Assembly (NCBI GenBank): GCA_041658705.1
Contig: JBAZZT010000015.1
Location: 1 to 31,579 of the forward strand
Direction: 5' to 3'
From: CAIKNB01 sp041658705
Lineage (GTDB): Bacteria; Patescibacteriota; Patescibacteriia; 2-12-FULL-60-25
DNA: 31,579 nucleotides
In this document: piece by piece, positions 10,234 to 16,983 of the stretch
Layout of the letters: each line of letters starts with the position of its first letter
Numbering within the stretch: the first letter of the stretch is position 1
The notes under the pieces: generated by a model
What the model was told of the DNA's origin: nothing
Database searches by the model: none
Seen by the model: only the letters and a program-made list of their open reading frames with translations
Translations under genes and position numbers: made by a program

Positions 10234-10919
10234 TTTTTTATCCGCCGAAGTTCGGACATGATGTGCCAAAAATCCCCGAACTTGACGCGGCTTTCGCGTT
10301 TGTCGTCCCACACGATCGGCACTTCGGCCACGGAAAACGCCAGGCGTTTGGCTTTGAATAAAAGCTCGACATCAAACGCCCAACCCGTGGTGCGCAAGCT
10401 CGCGAAGATGCTTTGGGCGCGGCGCGAAAATGCCTTGAAGCCGCATTGCGTATCCGCGAAGTCGAGTCCGAGATACAAGCGCACGATGAGATTGAAGATC
10501 TTGCCCGCGATGACGCGCGGCACAGGCTGCGACGTCTTGACCAAACCGCCGCGCACGTAGCGCGAACCGATCAAAATGTCGTGCGCGTCCAAAAGCGGCA
10601 GGAATTTTTTGAACTCACTCGGGTCGGTCGCCAAATCGGCATCCAAAAACAGGATCCACTCCCCCGTGGCCTCGAGCACACCTTTTTTCACCGCCCCGCC
10701 TTTGCCGAAATTCTCGGCGCGATTCAGGACTTTAAGTTCCGGCACTTCATCCCGCATGCGCTCCGCTTCCGCGCCCGTGCGGTCGCGCGAACCGTCGTTG
10801 ACCACGATGACCTCAAACGGCTCCCCGAGCGTACGAAAAAATCCCGCCGTCTGACGGATGGCTGCAGCGATGGTCTTTTCCTCGTTATAGGCGGGTATGA
10901 CCGCGGAATATCTGATCAC
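10224..10919 (-). CDS. Family 2 glycosyltransferase (dolichyl-phosphate glucose/mannose synthase-like)
   Basis: A 231-residue GT-A glycosyltransferase. It probably moves a hexose from a nucleotide sugar to polyprenyl phosphate at the inner face of the membrane. The N-terminus YSAVIPAYNEEKTI, the VIVVNDGSRDRT loop, NFGKGGAVKKGVLEATGEW, the metal-binding LFLDADLATDP and DTQCGFKAFSRRA are all characteristic. There is no C-terminal membrane domain, as in the short DPG-synthase group. I chose the GTG at 10919, because the family starts just before the first strand; an ATG at 10976 would add 19 residues. The stop codon lies in a heptad repeat, so the native C-terminus may have been changed by the repeat. 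Confidence 0.9.
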   Translation of the reverse strand: MIRYSAVIPAYNEEKTIAAAIRQTAGFFRTLGEPFEVIVVNDGSRDRTGAEAERMRDEVPELKVLNRAENFGKGGAVKKGVLEATGEWILFLDADLATDPSEFKKFLPLLDAHDILIGSRYVRGGLVKTSQPVPRVIAGKIFNLIVRLYLGLDFADTQCGFKAFSRRAQSIFASLRTTGWAFDVELLFKAKRLAFSVAEVPIVWDDKRESRVKFGDFWHIMSELRRIKKRI

Positions 10920-10925
10920 GCCCGG

Positions 10926-10934
10926 ATAATACCA
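10926..10934 (-). promoter_or_regulatory. Extended -10 box (TGG-TATTAT)
   Basis: On the minus strand TGGTATTAT ends 6 bases before the GTG start at 10919. TTAACT lies 18 bases upstream as a possible -35. Transcription would begin at the start codon, so the mRNA would be leaderless. If so, the ATG at 10976 is not the start. Confidence 0.45.
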
Positions 10935-10986
10935 TTTCCTGCGGGGAAGAGTTAAAGATCCGACTCCTTCGGCCATATAAGTAAAA

Positions 10987-11160
10987 TGTCATCCTCGAGC
11001 GAAGCGAAGGATCTTCCTATACCTTAAGGAATTGGAAGATTCTTCGGCCGTCAGACGGCCTCAAGAATGACACTTTATTTTTTGGCTACCGTCTACCGTC
11101 AGGGCGCATGGCATGCGCCCCTACGATTTGGCTACCCTCTACCATCTACTCTCTACCGTC
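10987..11160. repeat. Repeat cluster: TGTCATCCTGAGC palindrome, heptads and GGGGCGCATG palindrome
   Basis: A diverged TGTCATCC palindrome lies at 10987-11072 (AAGAATGACA at its right end). Then come heptads in the CTACCGT sense (11082-11100), a GGGCGCATGGCATGCGCCC palindrome (11101-11124) and more heptads (11128-11160). There is no coding sequence. The cluster separates the divergent promoters of the glycosyltransferase and the GH57-like gene. Confidence 0.8.
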
Positions 11161-11175
11161 TAACTGTACAACGGA

Positions 11176-11204
11176 TTGACGGGCTTAATAAAATATGTTT
11201 AATT
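11176..11204 (+). promoter_or_regulatory. Promoter of the GH57-like gene
   Basis: TTGACG (11176-11181), a 17-base spacer, then TTAATT (11199-11204). Transcription would start near 11211 and give a leader of about 120 bases. Confidence 0.5.
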
Positions 11205-11209
11205 AGTTC

Positions 11210-11332
11210 TTGCAAGTGCTTCTGAAAGAGCACCTTCGACAACGCCTGACAGCTTCCGGATGAGCCGGAGGCTAAGGGAATCCTGGATGCCCTGACCTAT
11301 GAGAGGCAGGGCTCGCGAAAGGACTCCGCAGA
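11210..11332 (+). promoter_or_regulatory. Structured 5' leader
   Basis: Two stable hairpins stand before the start codon: AGCTTCCGG (11251-11259) with CCGGAGGCT (11265-11273), and GCCCTG (11289-11294) with CAGGGC (11307-11312). The second ends 5 bases before the AAAGGA Shine-Dalgarno site (11318-11323). It matches no riboswitch class I can name. Control of ribosome access is possible but not shown. Confidence 0.4.
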
Positions 11333-12484
11333 ATGAGCAGAATCGTTTTGGTGATTCCGGGCAACGCCCTGCACTCGTTCCTCTTGGGCGAGCGCTGGGA
11401 CAAGATGTTCCGCGAGGAACTCGGGCTGAACGCCATCGGACGCTCCGGCGTGCCGGTGACGGTCAGCCATCAAGGGCTCGACTACGAGCTCTTTCCCTTC
11501 CTGCCTGACGTGCTGGCGCGCTATCCCTCCATCTCGGTGGCCAACGCGCAGTACGGACACTCGCTCATGCAGTTCGTGCCCGACAAACAGCAGAAGTGGG
11601 AAGTCGCGAAGAAATACGGCAACGTGCCGGTCACTTTCTTCTCGGAGTTCTACGCTCCCGAGGCAGCCTTCATGCCGACGGAATTCTTCTTCCATCTCAA
11701 GGCCCAAACCTTCAGCTACTCGTTCATGTTCGGGGTCAGGGATGTGAAAGATGCGGAAGTGCTGGGGCAACCCATCCCGGCCGACGCCATCTCGATCAAC
11801 TTCCAGGGTCGCATCGGGCTGGTGATGGACGGATTCGAGAAGTTCAACAAGGCCTGGTTCGCCTTCGCCGCGGATCCGAGCCCGAACAAGCTCGAGAGCC
11901 TGATGACGGAATTCACGGCGCTGACGCAGAACCCCAAGCCCTACATCGTGCTGCCCATGGACTTGGAGCAGCCGTACGTGGGATCGCTCTTGGGTGAACG
12001 GCTCTGGACGCTCTTCTTCGATGAGCTCAAGCGCCGCGGGCTGGCCGAGCACATCGCACCCGTCACGGAGATGCTGGAGCTGGCGCGCGCCAAGGCCGTG
12101 CCCATCAAGCGTCCGCATCGCATCCTGACCAAGTGGACGGTGCACGCCATCCAGATCGCCCATCTCCAGCGCATCGCGCGCCTGGATCCGAAGCAGGGAC
12201 GCCGACTCTACGCGCTGGCCTCGGCTTCTGACTTGCTCTCGTCCTGGAACCGCTTCGTCTTGAGTTCCAACCAGCCGGCGGCAGGAATCGTCTGCCGCGA
12301 CCTGGAAGGGAACGAGCGCACTCTGCTCCAAGGCCACAACAAGCCGCTGCAGGAAGCCTGCCTCGCGGCCTGCAATGTCCTGGAGTACAAGGACGAGCGC
12401 TTCGCCGACAAGCTGGCCAAGCTCGACCAGCCCAACGGTCTGGTCAAACGGCTCCACGACTGGGCCGTAGCGCAGAATCTCTAG
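11333..12484 (+). CDS. Orphan protein, possible GH57-like (beta/alpha)7-barrel hydrolase
   Basis: A 383-residue cytoplasmic protein without signal peptide or membrane helix. Several segments fall in the order of glycoside hydrolase family 57 conserved regions. These are AQYGHSLMQFVPD (region 2-like), FFSEFYAPEAAFMP (region 3-like, with a possible catalytic Glu), VLPMDLEQPYVGS (region 4-like, with a possible catalytic Asp) and LLSSWNRFVLSSNQP (region 5-like). GH57 enzymes act on alpha-glucans, but the fold also serves other sugars, and the substrate cannot be told from sequence. The start is the ATG at 11333, behind AAAGGA. It is a monocistronic unit with its own promoter, structured leader and terminator. 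The family call is from motif order only and needs a profile search. Confidence 0.5.
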   Translation: MSRIVLVIPGNALHSFLLGERWDKMFREELGLNAIGRSGVPVTVSHQGLDYELFPFLPDVLARYPSISVANAQYGHSLMQFVPDKQQKWEVAKKYGNVPVTFFSEFYAPEAAFMPTEFFFHLKAQTFSYSFMFGVRDVKDAEVLGQPIPADAISINFQGRIGLVMDGFEKFNKAWFAFAADPSPNKLESLMTEFTALTQNPKPYIVLPMDLEQPYVGSLLGERLWTLFFDELKRRGLAEHIAPVTEMLELARAKAVPIKRPHRILTKWTVHAIQIAHLQRIARLDPKQGRRLYALASASDLLSSWNRFVLSSNQPAAGIVCRDLEGNERTLLQGHNKPLQEACLAACNVLEYKDERFADKLAKLDQPNGLVKRLHDWAVAQNL

Positions 12485-12493
12485 ACCGACCTC

Positions 12494-12537
12494 GACCGCG
12501 TCCTCCGACACTCCGGATGGACGCGGTCTTTTTTTAT
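12494..12537 (+). terminator. Rho-independent terminator
   Basis: GACCGCGTCC (12494-12503) pairs with GGACGCGGTC (12519-12528), followed by seven or more T. It lies 10 bases after the stop of the GH57-like gene. Confidence 0.9.
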
Positions 12538-12568
12538 CTTATGCCTACGTGTTTAAATGATTCTACAT

Positions 12569-12654
12569 TGTCATTGCGAGGAGCAGCAGGGACGAAGCAA
12601 TCTCTGGACTCCAGAGATTGCCACGCGCATTCAGGATATGCGCTCGCAATGACA
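12569..12654. repeat. TGTCATTGCGAG-type palindrome
   Basis: Ends TGTCATTGCGAGGAGCAGC and CGCTCGCAATGACA. An inner hairpin is formed by AATCTCTGGA and TCCAGAGATT. It is the same family as 4203-4293, and half a copy lies at 6476-6529. Confidence 0.9.
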
Positions 12655-12689
12655 GGCCGATTGCCAAACGTTTAAGTCCTGATAATTTT

Positions 12690-12723
12690 AAAGCCGGGTC
12701 CCCCAAGGAAGGAGACCCGGCTA
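12690..12723 (-). terminator. Rho-independent terminator
   Basis: AGCCGGGTC and GACCCGGCT form a 9-bp stem just past the stop codon of the minus-strand gene that starts at 13308. On the minus strand TTTAAAATTAT follows. Confidence 0.8.
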
Positions 12724-12732
12724 GATTCAAGC

Positions 12733-13308
12733 TTACTTCGCCACGAGCGATTCGATCGCGGCATCTTCAGCCGACAATTGCTGCTGCAGCCTCTCAAGGA
12801 GCTTGAGCTGCGACAAGTGTCGTTCCATGCTGGCAGCGACACGATGAGACAAGTGGCGAAAAAGATCGAGATAGGCGGCGTTGAATTGCGCGACGATCTC
12901 GGAAGGGGAGATCGGCAAGATTTTCACCTCCTCGAGTTCGCAGGTCTCGTCGGAAGCGGTCGCCTGGACTTCGAACCAATCAATCGTCCGGGTCGAGCTC
13001 AATTTCAAGCTCATGCCGACGAAGGACTGTTCGAACGAATCTCCACGCGCGCGCCGACGAAACGAGATGTTCACGCTGCGCGTCTTGAGATCCAAGCCCT
13101 GGCTCGATCTGACGACTTTCGGCCGCAACTGATCGATGGAACAACCGCATCCCTTGAGAATGATGAACTGGTATCCCCCGATCGACTCCGGACCGAGTTC
13201 GTTCGCTCGGTCGATGACTTGGTAGGCGCGATCCTCGATCAAACGCAGCCACTCTTCATCGCTGATGACGCGACGCGGCACGATTTCGCTGAAAAGAACT
13301 GAACGCAT
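12733..13308 (-). CDS. Orphan protein
   Basis: A 191-residue soluble protein I do not recognise. It opens MRSVLFSEIVPRRVISDEEW. The middle carries a GGYQFIILKGCGCSIDQ segment with two close cysteines and then beta-rich sequence (VNISFRRRARG, FVGMSLKLSS). The C-terminal third is helical and rich in Leu, Gln and Arg (SQLKLLERLQQQLSAEDAA), with coiled-coil character. The start is well fixed: AAGGAGG lies 5 bases before the ATG. A consensus promoter and a terminator make it a single-gene unit. A role cannot be inferred. Confidence 0.75.
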   Translation of the reverse strand: MRSVLFSEIVPRRVISDEEWLRLIEDRAYQVIDRANELGPESIGGYQFIILKGCGCSIDQLRPKVVRSSQGLDLKTRSVNISFRRRARGDSFEQSFVGMSLKLSSTRTIDWFEVQATASDETCELEEVKILPISPSEIVAQFNAAYLDLFRHLSHRVAASMERHLSQLKLLERLQQQLSAEDAAIESLVAK

Positions 13309-13349
13309 GTCGTCCTCCTTCGGATCGAGTGTTGGTTTTCGGACTGTGT

Positions 13350-13378
13350 TTTATATCCTATTTTGGCTTGATTGTCAA
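13350..13378 (-). promoter_or_regulatory. Consensus promoter of the 191-residue orphan
   Basis: On the minus strand TTGACA (13373-13378), a 17-base spacer, then TATAAA (13350-13355). The leader is about 35 bases and ends with the AAGGAGG site. Confidence 0.85.
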
Positions 13379-13391
13379 GATTGAGCGCGTA

Positions 13392-13419
13392 TTTACAAAT
13401 TCCCGGCGCAGGATAGGAT
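13392..13419 (+). promoter_or_regulatory. Possible promoter of the DUF488-like gene
   Basis: TTTACA (13392-13397), a 16-base spacer, then TAGGAT (13414-13419), 6 bases before the ATG at 13426. Used this way, the mRNA would be leaderless. A second candidate, TTGATT-16-TATTTA, lies at 13368-13395. Confidence 0.35.
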
Positions 13420-13425
13420 TGGGGC

Positions 13426-13839
13426 ATGCTCCTTACTAAATGCATCTATCTGTCCAAATCCGCGGAAGATGGTTTGCGCGTCAGCATCATGTCGCGGCAC
13501 ACGCTGGCCAACGGGACGACGCCCGACCTTCAAATCACCTCAAGCTCATACGACATGCATTGGCCTGAACTCGGACCGCCTACGCGCTTGATCGGCAAGT
13601 ATTTGCGGCACGAGATCGACTGGCCGGGATTCGAAGAGGTGTTCGTGCAGTTCTTGCGCACGGGGGCCGCGCCGCATCTCGACCGCCTGATCCATCTTGC
13701 ATTGACCCAAAACGTCACCTTACTCTGCCGCGAGAAGTCGGGCGTGGACATGATCGATGGCAAGCTCGCCTGCCATCGCCGCCTCGTGGCCGAAGAATGC
13801 AAACGCCTCCGGCCGGAATTGGCCCTCTCGATCGCGTGA
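13426..13839 (+). CDS. DUF488-like protein
   Basis: A 137-residue soluble protein with the layout of the DUF488 family. An opening strand (KCIYLSKSAEDGLRVSIMSRH) leads to a DMHWPELGPPTRLIGKYL segment, matching the W/ELAPS-type motif of the family. Then come a helical middle with WPGFEEVFVQFLR, a NVTLLCREK strand (like VTLLYAAKD) and a C-terminal CHRRLVAEECKRL helix. The biochemical role of the family is unknown. The ATG at 13426 has no clear Shine-Dalgarno site. A terminator follows. Confidence 0.7.
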   Translation: MLLTKCIYLSKSAEDGLRVSIMSRHTLANGTTPDLQITSSSYDMHWPELGPPTRLIGKYLRHEIDWPGFEEVFVQFLRTGAAPHLDRLIHLALTQNVTLLCREKSGVDMIDGKLACHRRLVAEECKRLRPELALSIA

Positions 13840-13858
13840 TTCGCGATCCCACCAAACG

Positions 13859-13883
13859 CACCGCTCACCAGCGGTGTTTTTTT
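13859..13883 (+). terminator. Rho-independent terminator
   Basis: CACCGCT and AGCGGTG enclose a 4-base loop and are followed by seven T, 20 bases after the DUF488-like gene. Confidence 0.9.
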
Positions 13884-13892
13884 CGAGCAAAA

Positions 13893-14001
13893 AAGGTCCT
13901 TCGACAAGCTCAGGATGACAGAATGAAAAAATCATTGTCATCTTGAGCCCCGCATCGAGTGCGGGGTAAACTCCGCGACAGCGAAGTCGAAGGACCTTTA
14001 T
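13893..14001. repeat. TGTCATCCTGAGC-type palindrome, arms in reversed order
   Basis: AAGGTCCTTCGACAAGCTC begins on the left with CAGGATGACA inside. The right arm starts TGTCATCTTGAGCC and ends AGTCGAAGGACCTTTAT. Here the TGTCATC ends face each other, unlike the other copies. It also contains a CCCCGCATCGAGTGCGGGG hairpin. Confidence 0.8.
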
Positions 14002-14010
14002 AACTAAACG

Positions 14011-14040
14011 AATAAGCCGACCCCGTGTGGAGTCGGCTTA
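14011..14040 (-). terminator. Terminator hairpin of the VFPNEK lipoprotein gene
   Basis: TAAGCCGAC (14013-14021) pairs with GTCGGCTTA (14032-14040), 10 bases past the stop codon of the minus-strand lipoprotein gene. Bases 14011-14038 are identical to 15081-15108, which lie behind the next minus-strand gene. Confidence 0.7.
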
Positions 14041-14050
14041 GAAAAGTGGG

Positions 14051-14833
14051 TCAGGGTTTGAGGCCCAAGTCTTCGTCCGGAGTCGGCGACGAAGCGAGTT
14101 CCGCTGCCCGGTCGTAGTCAGCGGCGCTGGCGATGGGTTTGCCGAATGAATAGTTCCCGTAGAAAGCGTCCGACACATCATCGATCAAGGTCGCCCAGTC
14201 GGGACCGAACATTTCCGCGGACAGCGCCTCGGATTCGACCCAGCGCAACACGCAGCCATGGCTCACGGCGTACGTCTTGGGATCCGTAGTGATCTTCACG
14301 AGACGCGTCCCCGGGCGATAGCAGACGCTGCCGCCGTTGTTCACGCTGGCCAGATCTTCCGGGGAAACCGGATGGATCGCCGGACACGCCTCGCCCAGCG
14401 GGAACCAGGTGCGGTACGTCTTCTCGTTCGGGAAGACGTAGCGTCGCCGGTCGGCGCCGTACCAGTACACAGCCGGTCCCGTTGACTTGATGAGCGAGCT
14501 GGGCGCGATCTGAGCGAGGGGTCCGAGCGCGCATTCGAACCAGCCTTGCGGACAATCCTGCGCCGGCACCGACGACGGACATGGCGCCGCGGCATCCGGA
14601 ACTGCGCTCTCGTTCTCGCCCGCATCTGGAAGCGGACAAACGCAGTCGCTGTACGTCGTCCCGTCTTTAGAACAAGTCTGGAAACCGTATTCGCCGTCCA
14701 GGCACAAGCAGAAATTGCCCTGACCCGGCACGCACGGGGCTGGAGCCGCGGTGGCTTCGATTGCATCTACTTCGTCGGAGCAACCGCAGCACAGGACGCA
14801 GACGAACAAAATCACGAGCTTTCGAATTTCCAT
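14051..14833 (-). CDS. Cysteine-rich lipoprotein with VFPNEK C-terminal domain
   Basis: A 260-residue exported protein. The N-terminus (MEIRKLVILFVCVLCCGCSD) is a lipoprotein-type signal with an unusual CCGC lipobox. Residues about 33-70 are Cys-rich (FCLCLDGEYGFQTC, then CVCPLP). After a Pro/Ala linker comes the same domain as in the gene at 136-990: AVYWYGADRRRYVFPNEK, then NGGSVCYRPGTRLVKITTDP, CVLRWVESEALS and FYGNYSFGKPIAS. The two proteins are paralogues in this half but differ at the N-terminus (Ig-like versus Cys-rich). AGGAG lies 7 bases before the ATG. It has its own promoter and terminator. Surface attachment is inferred; the function is unknown. Confidence 0.8.
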   Translation of the reverse strand: MEIRKLVILFVCVLCCGCSDEVDAIEATAAPAPCVPGQGNFCLCLDGEYGFQTCSKDGTTYSDCVCPLPDAGENESAVPDAAAPCPSSVPAQDCPQGWFECALGPLAQIAPSSLIKSTGPAVYWYGADRRRYVFPNEKTYRTWFPLGEACPAIHPVSPEDLASVNNGGSVCYRPGTRLVKITTDPKTYAVSHGCVLRWVESEALSAEMFGPDWATLIDDVSDAFYGNYSFGKPIASAADYDRAAELASSPTPDEDLGLKP

Positions 14834-14861
14834 CGTTCTTCTCCTGGAAAAAGGACAGTTG

Positions 14862-14890
14862 AACGTACCTCAAAAAGACGAAAGAGTCAA
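14862..14890 (-). promoter_or_regulatory. Promoter of the VFPNEK lipoprotein gene
   Basis: On the minus strand TTGACT (14885-14890), a 17-base spacer, then TACGTT (14862-14867). The leader is about 25 bases with AGGAG. Confidence 0.6.
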
Positions 14891-14898
14891 GATAGGGA

Positions 14899-15080
14899 AG
14901 AGAGGGTAGCCAAAAAGATAAATTGTCATCCTGAGCTTGTCGAAGGACCTTTATCAGCGTCAGTCTGAACCGGTTGCTGCTAAAGGTCCTTCGACTCGCT
15001 CGAAGCTCGCTCAGGATGACAATATTTTTTTCACGCTCTAGGCTGGTTATCCTCTATCCTCTACTCTCTATCCTCTATTT
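14899..15080. repeat. Second copy of the composite heptad/TGTCATCCTGAGC block
   Basis: The order is the same as at 1011-1210: GAGAGGGTAGCCAAAAAGAT, a TGTCATCCTGAGC palindrome (14924-15021), TTTTTTTCACGC, CTAGGCTGG, then heptads (ATCCTCT, ATCCTCT, ACTCTCT, ATCCTCT). It lies upstream of the second VFPNEK gene just as the first lies upstream of the other. Confidence 0.85.
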
Positions 15081-15108
15081 AATAAGCCGACCCCGTGTGG
15101 AGTCGGCT
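15081..15108 (-). terminator. Terminator hairpin, identical to 14011-14038
   Basis: AGCCGAC and GTCGGCT form the stem, 10 bases past the stop of the 126-residue orphan on the minus strand. On that strand ATTAAATAG follows. Confidence 0.65.
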
Positions 15109-15117
15109 GGTAGGAAG

Positions 15118-15498
15118 TCACGGGCGCGCGAGTTCGAGCCCTTCGACCTTTCGGGGGTCGAGTTTGCTGCCGGTGGGCGGGAAGATGACGACCAGTTCCC
15201 CGGTGATGGATGAGTTCAGGATGATCCGTTCCTCTCTCGTATCTTCATCACCCAAACCCTTGCTGGCGGCATAGAACATGAGGCTCACCGCGTAATCCAA
15301 GTCATCGTACTTGACCCACTTCTTGGGAATCGGCGGGAAACCTTCGCCTTTGGCGAGCCAGGCGAACCTGACTCGGAGCTCGTCGCCTTCGACGACGATC
15401 GAGGCGATTTCGCCGCGATACATATAGCGTTCGCCGCTATTCTGGATTTCCATCTGACCGCCCCGGTACGGTTGCACGTCTTCGTTGGTCAATCTCAT
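15118..15498 (-). CDS. Orphan protein
   Basis: A 126-residue soluble protein I do not recognise. It opens MRLTNEDVQPYRGGQMEIQN and seems beta-rich: YMYRGEIASIVVEGDELRVR, then FAWLAKGEGFPPIPKKW, with GELVVIFPPTGSKLDP near the end. It could be a small beta-barrel domain. The start is the ATG at 15498, with GAGGTG 6 bases upstream; an in-frame TTG at 15513 is less likely. A promoter and a terminator frame it as a single-gene unit. Confidence 0.7.
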   Translation of the reverse strand: MRLTNEDVQPYRGGQMEIQNSGERYMYRGEIASIVVEGDELRVRFAWLAKGEGFPPIPKKWVKYDDLDYAVSLMFYAASKGLGDEDTREERIILNSSITGELVVIFPPTGSKLDPRKVEGLELARP

Positions 15499-15533
15499 TT
15501 TCGCACCTCGCAAAAAGACCGGAATACGCCGAT

Positions 15534-15563
15534 ACCTTAAACAAGAATTATCAAAAAAGTCAA
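15534..15563 (-). promoter_or_regulatory. Promoter of the 126-residue orphan
   Basis: On the minus strand TTGACT (15558-15563), an 18-base spacer, then TAAGGT (15534-15539). The -10 is weak. Confidence 0.45.
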
Positions 15564-15613
15564 TAAGAAGCCCCGTAAAGCGCGAAAGATTTTTGTTCTA
15601 TGCGCCACGGGGC

Positions 15614-15648
15614 ACGTAAAAACAGCTTTTTTGGAGCTGTTTTTACGT
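15614..15648 (-). terminator. Terminator of tRNA-Leu
   Basis: A perfect 14-bp inverted repeat (ACGTAAAAACAGCT and its complement; 15614-15627 and 15635-15648) starts right at the tRNA 3' end and contains the T run on either strand. A second, longer inverted pair (GCCCCGT near 15571 and ACGGGGC near 15607) follows. Confidence 0.75.
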
Positions 15649-15734
15649 GGTGGGCGAGGAGAGACTCGAACTCTCATGATCTTGCGATCGCTGGCTCCTG
15701 AAGCCAGTGCGTCTACCAGTTCCGCCACTCGCCC
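15648..15734 (-). tRNA. tRNA-Leu (anticodon CAG)
   Basis: An 87-base tRNA including an encoded CCA. The acceptor stem is GGGCGAG with CTCGCCC, and the discriminator is A. The D-arm contains CTGGTAGACGC. The anticodon stem CTGGC/GCCAG holds the loop TTCAGGA, so the anticodon is CAG. A long variable arm (CGATCGCAAGATCATG region) is typical of class II tRNAs such as Leu. The T-arm is GAGAGTTCGAGTCTCTC. It reads CUG codons. Confidence 0.97.
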
Positions 15735-15957
15735 GTTAAATTTTCTCGGCATTGCCTCGAGCAAAAATCAGTTGCTCGTGTCGGCCGGGGCGCCCTGGCG
15801 CCCGCGCTAAGCTGCCGTTCGTCGCTTAGCGCCCACTCGCCCTCATTCTTTCTCGGCAGCAAGATATTGCCTCGAATTTCGCCAGCGGTCAAGCTGTATT
15901 GTATGCTATGAAAAATTAGTCATTAGACATTAGTCATTAGATATTCATTTCCCCAAC
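15735..15957. other. Intergenic region with hairpin and ATTAGTC-type heptads
   Basis: A 9-bp perfect hairpin (GCGCTAAGC with GCTTAGCGC) lies near 15803-15831. On the minus strand TTGACC, an 18-base spacer and AATATC near 15866-15895 could start the tRNA transcript. Bases 15915-15949 are a heptad array (ATTAGTC, ATTAGAC, ATTAGTC, ATTAGAT, ATTCATT) that ends 8 bases before the FMN reductase start. Confidence 0.6.
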
Positions 15958-16503
15958 ATGTCCCTAAAAATCCCCGTGCTCTATGGCACCATCCGCGACG
16001 GCCGCAAAAGCGAGGCGGTCGCCAAATTCGTCCACGCTGAACTGGTGAAACGCGGCGTCGAAAGCGCTTACGTGACTGCGCAGGATTATCACGGCAAATC
16101 AATCGAGAAAAAATCGCCTGAACCGTGGAAAACGATCATGGCCGAAGCCGACGGACTGGTCATCGTTTCGCCCGAATACAACCACGGCTATCCCGGACCT
16201 CTGAAAGAGATGCTCGATTCATTGTACGACGAATACAAGCATAAACCAGTCGGCATCATCGGCGCGGCGGGATTTTTGGGCGGTGGCCGCATGGTGGAAC
16301 AGTTGCGCCAGGTCGTAATCGAGTTGCATATGGTCCCGATCCGCGAGGCAGGTTATTTCCCCATGATCTGGGATTTGGTGGATGAAACAGGCGAACTCAA
16401 AAATCCCGACCAATACCTCCCCCGCCTGGAACCGTTCTTCAAGGAATTATTCTGGTACGCAGAGGTGCTGAAAGAAGGGAAAGAAAAGCACCCTTGGACC
16501 TGA
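15958..16503 (+). CDS. NAD(P)H-dependent FMN reductase family protein
   Basis: A 181-residue flavodoxin-fold oxidoreductase of the NADPH-dependent FMN reductase family. It binds FMN and passes electrons from NAD(P)H to FMN, quinones or similar acceptors in the cytoplasm. The N-terminal strand and phosphate loop are VLYGTIRDGRKSEAVAKFV. The family hallmark SPEYNHGYPGPLKEMLD lies near residues 76-92, and GIIGAAGFLGGGRMVEQLR follows. The length is normal. No Shine-Dalgarno site is seen before the ATG; heptad repeats occupy the promoter region. Confidence 0.93.
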   Translation: MSLKIPVLYGTIRDGRKSEAVAKFVHAELVKRGVESAYVTAQDYHGKSIEKKSPEPWKTIMAEADGLVIVSPEYNHGYPGPLKEMLDSLYDEYKHKPVGIIGAAGFLGGGRMVEQLRQVVIELHMVPIREAGYFPMIWDLVDETGELKNPDQYLPRLEPFFKELFWYAEVLKEGKEKHPWT

Positions 16504-16523
16504 AACGACCCAAAGAAGATCCA

Positions 16524-16552
16524 TTGACAGGATGGCTTACTTTTGATAAGAA
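16524..16552 (+). promoter_or_regulatory. Promoter of the small membrane protein
   Basis: TTGACA (16524-16529), a 17-base spacer, then TAAGAA (16547-16552). The leader is about 30 bases and ends with AAGGAG. Confidence 0.65.
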
Positions 16553-16587
16553 AAAATAGACCTTTTTTCGGCTCCAAGGAGAGAACG

Positions 16588-16791
16588 ATGACAAAGAGCG
16601 ATCGGTTCTGGAATTGGTGGAACAGGGTGGATGCATTACACCCAAACGATAAAGATCGGACACTCTCCAATGGACAGGGGGTAGTCTACTGGTCCCTCGC
16701 CATCCCCGTCGTCCTCGGCAGCTTGTATGCTTTCATGCACTTTTTGAATTATTGCTTCGGCCCACCACCGCCTGGCGGATGGTGCTGGTAA
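16588..16791 (+). CDS. Small single-pass membrane protein
   Basis: A 67-residue orphan. A polar N-terminus rich in Trp, Asp and Asn (SDRFWNWWNRVDALHPNDKD) is followed by one membrane helix (VVYWSLAIPVVLGSLYAFMHFL). A short tail rich in Pro, Gly and Cys follows (CFGPPPPGGWCW). The start is fixed by AAGGAG, 7 bases before the ATG at 16588; an in-frame ATG at 16543 lies before that site. It has its own promoter and terminator. The function is unknown. Confidence 0.7.
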   Translation: MTKSDRFWNWWNRVDALHPNDKDRTLSNGQGVVYWSLAIPVVLGSLYAFMHFLNYCFGPPPPGGWCW

Positions 16792-16845
16792 TCCTTCGAC
16801 CGCATAGAACTTGGCGGGCAGGAAGCTCAAGATTCAGTCCAATCC

Positions 16846-16878
16846 AGCTCCGGTTCTCCATCGGAGCTTTCGCTTTTT
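16846..16878 (+). terminator. Rho-independent terminator
   Basis: AGCTCCG (16846-16852) and CGGAGCT (16862-16868) are followed by TTCGCTTTTT. Confidence 0.85.
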
Positions 16879-16893
16879 AGTGTCTGAAACGCC

Positions 16894-16918
16894 TGGTTAC
16901 CATCTACCGTCTATCCCG
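16894..16918. repeat. Short GTAGAGG-type heptad array
   Basis: On the minus strand it reads TAGACGG, TAGATGG, TAACC; only about three units remain. It lies between a terminator and the next promoter. Confidence 0.65.
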
Positions 16919-16921
16919 CTT

Positions 16922-16952
16922 TTGACATCTTCCATGAATCTTGTAGTGTAAT
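16922..16952 (+). promoter_or_regulatory. Promoter of the two-helix membrane protein
   Basis: TTGACA (16922-16927) with TGTAAT (16947-16952) at a long spacing of 19, or TAGTGT (16944-16949) at 16. The leader is about 25 bases with AGGAG before the ATG. Confidence 0.6.
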
Positions 16953-16983
16953 CATCAATCGTCCTTTTCAATCAGGAGAACCA

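Noticed and set aside
10919..10976. ATG at 10976 as start of the family 2 glycosyltransferase
   Set aside because: The extra 19 residues do not belong to the fold and would lie upstream of the extended -10 box; GTG at 10919 fits better.
11210..11332. A known riboswitch in the leader of the GH57-like gene
   Set aside because: I could not match conserved bases of any class I know (TPP, SAM, c-di-GMP, c-di-AMP, fluoride), so only a structured leader is claimed.
15537..15764. A short open frame over the tRNA-Leu gene
   Set aside because: Its RVAELVDALASGASDRKIMR stretch is the familiar false translation of a tRNA-Leu gene.
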